From NCBI GenBank assembly GCA_016191895.1, contig JACPVD010000051.1:1-13984 (forward strand): 13,984 bases of DNA, in the 5' to 3' direction. Position numbers and translations under genes: made by a program. This DNA comes from Chloroflexota bacterium. Lineage in GTDB: Bacteria > Chloroflexota > Anaerolineae > Anaerolineales > Villigracilaceae. Below, in pieces: positions 11,432 through 13,984 of this stretch. Below the pieces are notes generated by a model. That model saw only the letters and a list, made by a program, of their open reading frames with translations, was not told the DNA's origin and ran no database searches. Each line of letters starts with the position of its first letter. The first letter of the stretch is position 1.

Positions 11432-13381
11432 ATGCAAGCAACCATAACTCAAACCAACCCTCGCCGCGAGCGGACAAAATCCAAGGGCGGCATGGGACGC
11501 GCGATCAAATATTTAACGAACTACAAACGCCAGGCCGCGCTCCCGTATTTATTCCTTGCCATTGCCACACTTGCGCAACTGGCCGTACCGGCGATGATTC
11601 GCCGCGTGATCGACGCAGTGACGACAGGCTACATCGCCGATCAAATTCTCGGAACGCTTGGGCAAATTCCCGAACCATTCGTCGGCGCGGCATTGCCGAA
11701 GATTCTCGAAACCACGGGGAGACCCGCCTCTTTAACGCTGGACCAACTCAAAGTCCAGTTGGAAGCGGATGTGAACAACGCGCCGCAATTGCTTGTCAGC
11801 GCCATCGTCGCCATCTTCATCTTTGCCGCCCTGCGCGGGGTCTTCGCGTTTTTGCAGGCGTATTGGGCCGAGAAAAATTCGCAGGCGGTGGCGTATGATC
11901 TGCGCAACGATCTGTATTCCAAGATCCAGACGCTGTCGTTTTCGTATCACGATAAAAATCAAACGGGACAGTTGATGATCCGCGCGACGGATGATGTGGA
12001 GAAAGTGCGCCTCTTCATCGGCCAGGGCCTGCTTCAACTTATCGGTGCGTTCATCCTGCTGACGGGAACGATCATCATTTTATTTTCGACGAACGCTTCA
12101 CTGGCGTGGGCCATGATGCCAATTTTGCCGATCGCTTTGGTGTTGTTCGTTTTCTTTGCGGGTGCGAGTCGTCCCATGTTTGCGGAGGTACAGCAAAAAC
12201 TCTCCGCCTTGAACACGGTGTTGCAGGAAAACCTTGCGGGCGTGAAAGTGATCAAGGCCTTCACGCGCGAAAAACAACAGCAGGAAAAATTCAAAGCCCG
12301 CGCCGGCGATACGATGGATGTGGCGATTCGACTCTCGCGCCTGTTCACCTTTATGTTCCCGCTTGTGTTCATGATCGCAAACCTCGGGCAGGCATCCATC
12401 TTGTATGTGGGCGGCAAGGCCATCATGGCTGGAACGTTGAGCCTCGGCGAGTGGCAGGAATTTTCAATGTATTTGATGTATCTCTTCAGGCCGATCATGA
12501 TGGTGGGTATGATCATCACCCAGTTCGGGCAGGCTTCGGCATCCGCCGACCGTATTTTCGAAATCCTCGATGCGAAGAACGACATCGCCGACAAACCCGG
12601 TGCGGGCAAACTTCCATCCGTGACGGGCAATGTGAAATTCGAAGATGTCACCTTCCGCTATTTTGGCGGCGGCGACCCCGTGCTTGCCAGCGTCACGTTC
12701 GAAGCGAAGCCCGGCGAAACAATCGCCCTGCTTGGCGCAACAGGCTCAGGCAAGACCACCATCATCAATTTACTCCCGCGATTCTACGATCCCAGCGAAG
12801 GACGCATTACCATTGATGGATATGACCTGCGCGATGTAACCCTTGAATCACTGCGCTCGCAGATCGGCATTGTGTTGCAGGAAACCACGCTCTTCAGCGG
12901 AAGCGTCCGCGATAACATCGCCTTCGGCAAACCCGATGCGACGCGGGAAGAGATCGAAGCCGCCGCAAAAGCCGCGCAGGCGCATGACTTCATCATGTCG
13001 TTTCCTGAAGGATACAACACGCACGTCGGCGAACGCGGGCAAACCCTCTCCGGCGGACAAAAACAACGTGTCGCCATCGCCCGCGCCCTGCTTCTCGACC
13101 CGCGTATTCTTATTCTCGACGATTCAACATCCAGCGTCGATCTCAACACCGAAGCCGCCATTCAATCTGCGCTGGATGTGTTGATGAAAGGACGCACGTC
13201 GTTTGTCATCGCACAGCGCATCAGCACGGTGATGAACGCCGACAAGATTCTCGTCCTCGATAAAGGTAAAGTCGTTGCCATGGGCAAACACGCCGAATTG
13301 CTCGAAGACGATCCCATCTACGCGGAAATTTACAACTCTCAAATTTTGGCTCACGAAAATGAAATGGCAGGTGCCCAATGA
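11432..13381 (+). CDS. ABC exporter half-transporter, subunit with degenerate ATP site
   Basis: The 649-residue type IV exporter subunit has a six-helix transmembrane domain (about 35-375) followed by an ATPase domain (about 400-635). Walker A is GATGSGKTT (435-443), the Q-loop Gln is 483, the signature is LSGGQ (539-543) and the Walker B Asp is 563. The catalytic Glu is replaced by Asp564 (ILILDDSTSSVD) and the switch His by Gln595 (VIAQRIST). These two changes mark the degenerate subunit of heterodimeric exporters such as TM287/288 and BmrCD. The loop between TM1 and TM2 is long (about 60 residues from 58 to 117). Its ATG directly follows the SDR stop with GGAG 5 bases upstream, and its end overlaps the next gene by 4 bases. 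A role in multidrug or toxic-compound export is likely. Confidence 0.95.
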   Translation: MQATITQTNPRRERTKSKGGMGRAIKYLTNYKRQAALPYLFLAIATLAQLAVPAMIRRVIDAVTTGYIADQILGTLGQIPEPFVGAALPKILETTGRPASLTLDQLKVQLEADVNNAPQLLVSAIVAIFIFAALRGVFAFLQAYWAEKNSQAVAYDLRNDLYSKIQTLSFSYHDKNQTGQLMIRATDDVEKVRLFIGQGLLQLIGAFILLTGTIIILFSTNASLAWAMMPILPIALVLFVFFAGASRPMFAEVQQKLSALNTVLQENLAGVKVIKAFTREKQQQEKFKARAGDTMDVAIRLSRLFTFMFPLVFMIANLGQASILYVGGKAIMAGTLSLGEWQEFSMYLMYLFRPIMMVGMIITQFGQASASADRIFEILDAKNDIADKPGAGKLPSVTGNVKFEDVTFRYFGGGDPVLASVTFEAKPGETIALLGATGSGKTTIINLLPRFYDPSEGRITIDGYDLRDVTLESLRSQIGIVLQETTLFSGSVRDNIAFGKPDATREEIEAAAKAAQAHDFIMSFPEGYNTHVGERGQTLSGGQKQRVAIARALLLDPRILILDDSTSSVDLNTEAAIQSALDVLMKGRTSFVIAQRISTVMNADKILVLDKGKVVAMGKHAELLEDDPIYAEIYNSQILAHENEMAGAQ

Positions 13382-13984
13382 TGCACGGACGAGCGGGCGA
13401 ATTCCTCAAATCTGAAACCGTCAAACCGAAGAACGTCGGCGAAACGCTGGCGCGGCTCGGAAAATATTTCGGCCAGTTCTGGTTCATGCTGATCCTGGCG
13501 CTGGCCTTCGTAGTCACCGCCACGTGGACTCAGGTGACCACGCCCGAATTGATCGGGCAGGCGACGGATTGTTTCCTCGTCCCGAATGGATCGAACCCCT
13601 TCGCCTCTTTCTCCCCGACAACTGACTCGCAGACCCAAACAGAATCTTCCTGCTGGCTCGCCGCCGATGCGGAGACCCTCAACGGAAGACAGGCATTCCT
13701 CAACGGCTTGTACAACACCGGCGGTTACAAAATGGCAGACCCCGTCACCGCCACCGTCGAACAACGCACCGAAGGGCTTATGCGGCTGATCCTCTTCATC
13801 GTCATTCTCTTTGTGGCGGGGTCGGTACTCAACGGCATGACCTTCTTCGCCATGTCGTGGACGGGCCAGCATGTCCTGCGCCAGATGCGCGTGGAGGTGT
13901 TCGAGCAATTGCACCGTCTCTCGCTCAGTTACTACGCCGAACACGAAGCGGGCGACCTGATGAGCCGCATTACCAACGACACCA
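13378..13984 (+). CDS. ABC exporter half-transporter, partner subunit (partial, open at right edge)
   Basis: The first 202 residues are visible. ATG at 13378 overlaps the previous stop as ATGATG, with AGG 6 bases upstream; a second Met follows directly at 13381. TM1 is about 34-56 and TM2 about 134-158, followed by the typical first intracellular loop (LRQMRVEVFEQLHRLSLSYY, then EAGDLMSRITND). The loop between TM1 and TM2 is about 75 residues, much longer than usual, polar, and holds Cys65 and Cys92, which could pair outside the cell. The overlap and order show that this is the dimer partner of the preceding subunit. By analogy its ATPase domain, outside the window, should carry the intact catalytic Glu and His. 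Confidence 0.93.
   Translation, partial: MMHGRAGEFLKSETVKPKNVGETLARLGKYFGQFWFMLILALAFVVTATWTQVTTPELIGQATDCFLVPNGSNPFASFSPTTDSQTQTESSCWLAADAETLNGRQAFLNGLYNTGGYKMADPVTATVEQRTEGLMRLILFIVILFVAGSVLNGMTFFAMSWTGQHVLRQMRVEVFEQLHRLSLSYYAEHEAGDLMSRITNDT

Noticed and set aside
12034..12651. A 205-codon minus-strand frame opposite the ABC subunit
   Set aside because: It is antisense to conserved transporter sequence, and its composition is that of a codon shadow.

Overview
The window is a gene-dense bacterial chromosome segment of moderately high GC. It most resembles the Chloroflexota, class Anaerolineae. That placement is inferred from style: a membrane-anchored protein with a long Thr/Pro-rich stalk, a zinc-ribbon protein with a histone-H1-like Lys/Ala/Pro tail, clusters of paralogous GNAT acetyltransferases, and dispersed intergenic palindromes. 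No marker gene proves it.

Left part (1-3300). The C-terminal third of GroEL ends at a strong intrinsic terminator. It is followed by a secreted SurA/PpiC-type prolyl isomerase lipoprotein, a pair of REP-like palindromes, and a membrane-anchored surface protein of unknown function. A bidirectional terminator separates these plus-strand genes from the convergent branched-chain aminotransferase gene ilvE, which starts with GTG.

Middle part (3458-8862, minus strand). One long same-strand run begins at a promoter near 8850. In order of transcription it holds an unannotated 28-codon small ORF, two tandem terminator-like hairpins that are direct repeats of each other, three RimJ/RimL-type single-domain GNAT acetyltransferases coupled by 4-base overlaps or gaps, two large double-GNAT proteins, a zinc-ribbon/H1-tail protein, and a HAD hydrolase. 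It ends at a clear terminator at 3458-3491. Three of the larger gaps in this run each carry a different perfect palindrome with a 13-20 bp stem and no U-tract.

Right part (8889-13984, plus strand). A tRNA-Glu(CTC) gene has its own promoter and terminator. The terminator's T-run directly touches the ribosome binding site of an EamA-family permease. A separate operon under a consensus-like promoter, with a probable MarR operator at its start site, encodes a MarR regulator, an SDR oxidoreductase and the two halves of a heterodimeric ABC exporter. The second half is cut by the window end. The first half has a degenerate ATP site (Asp for the catalytic Glu, Gln for the switch His), as expected of the non-hydrolysing half of such transporters.

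The most interesting parts are the small ORF with tandem hairpins heading the GNAT array, and the family of perfect palindromes placed in the leaders of successive genes. No CRISPR array, insertion sequence or phage gene was seen.
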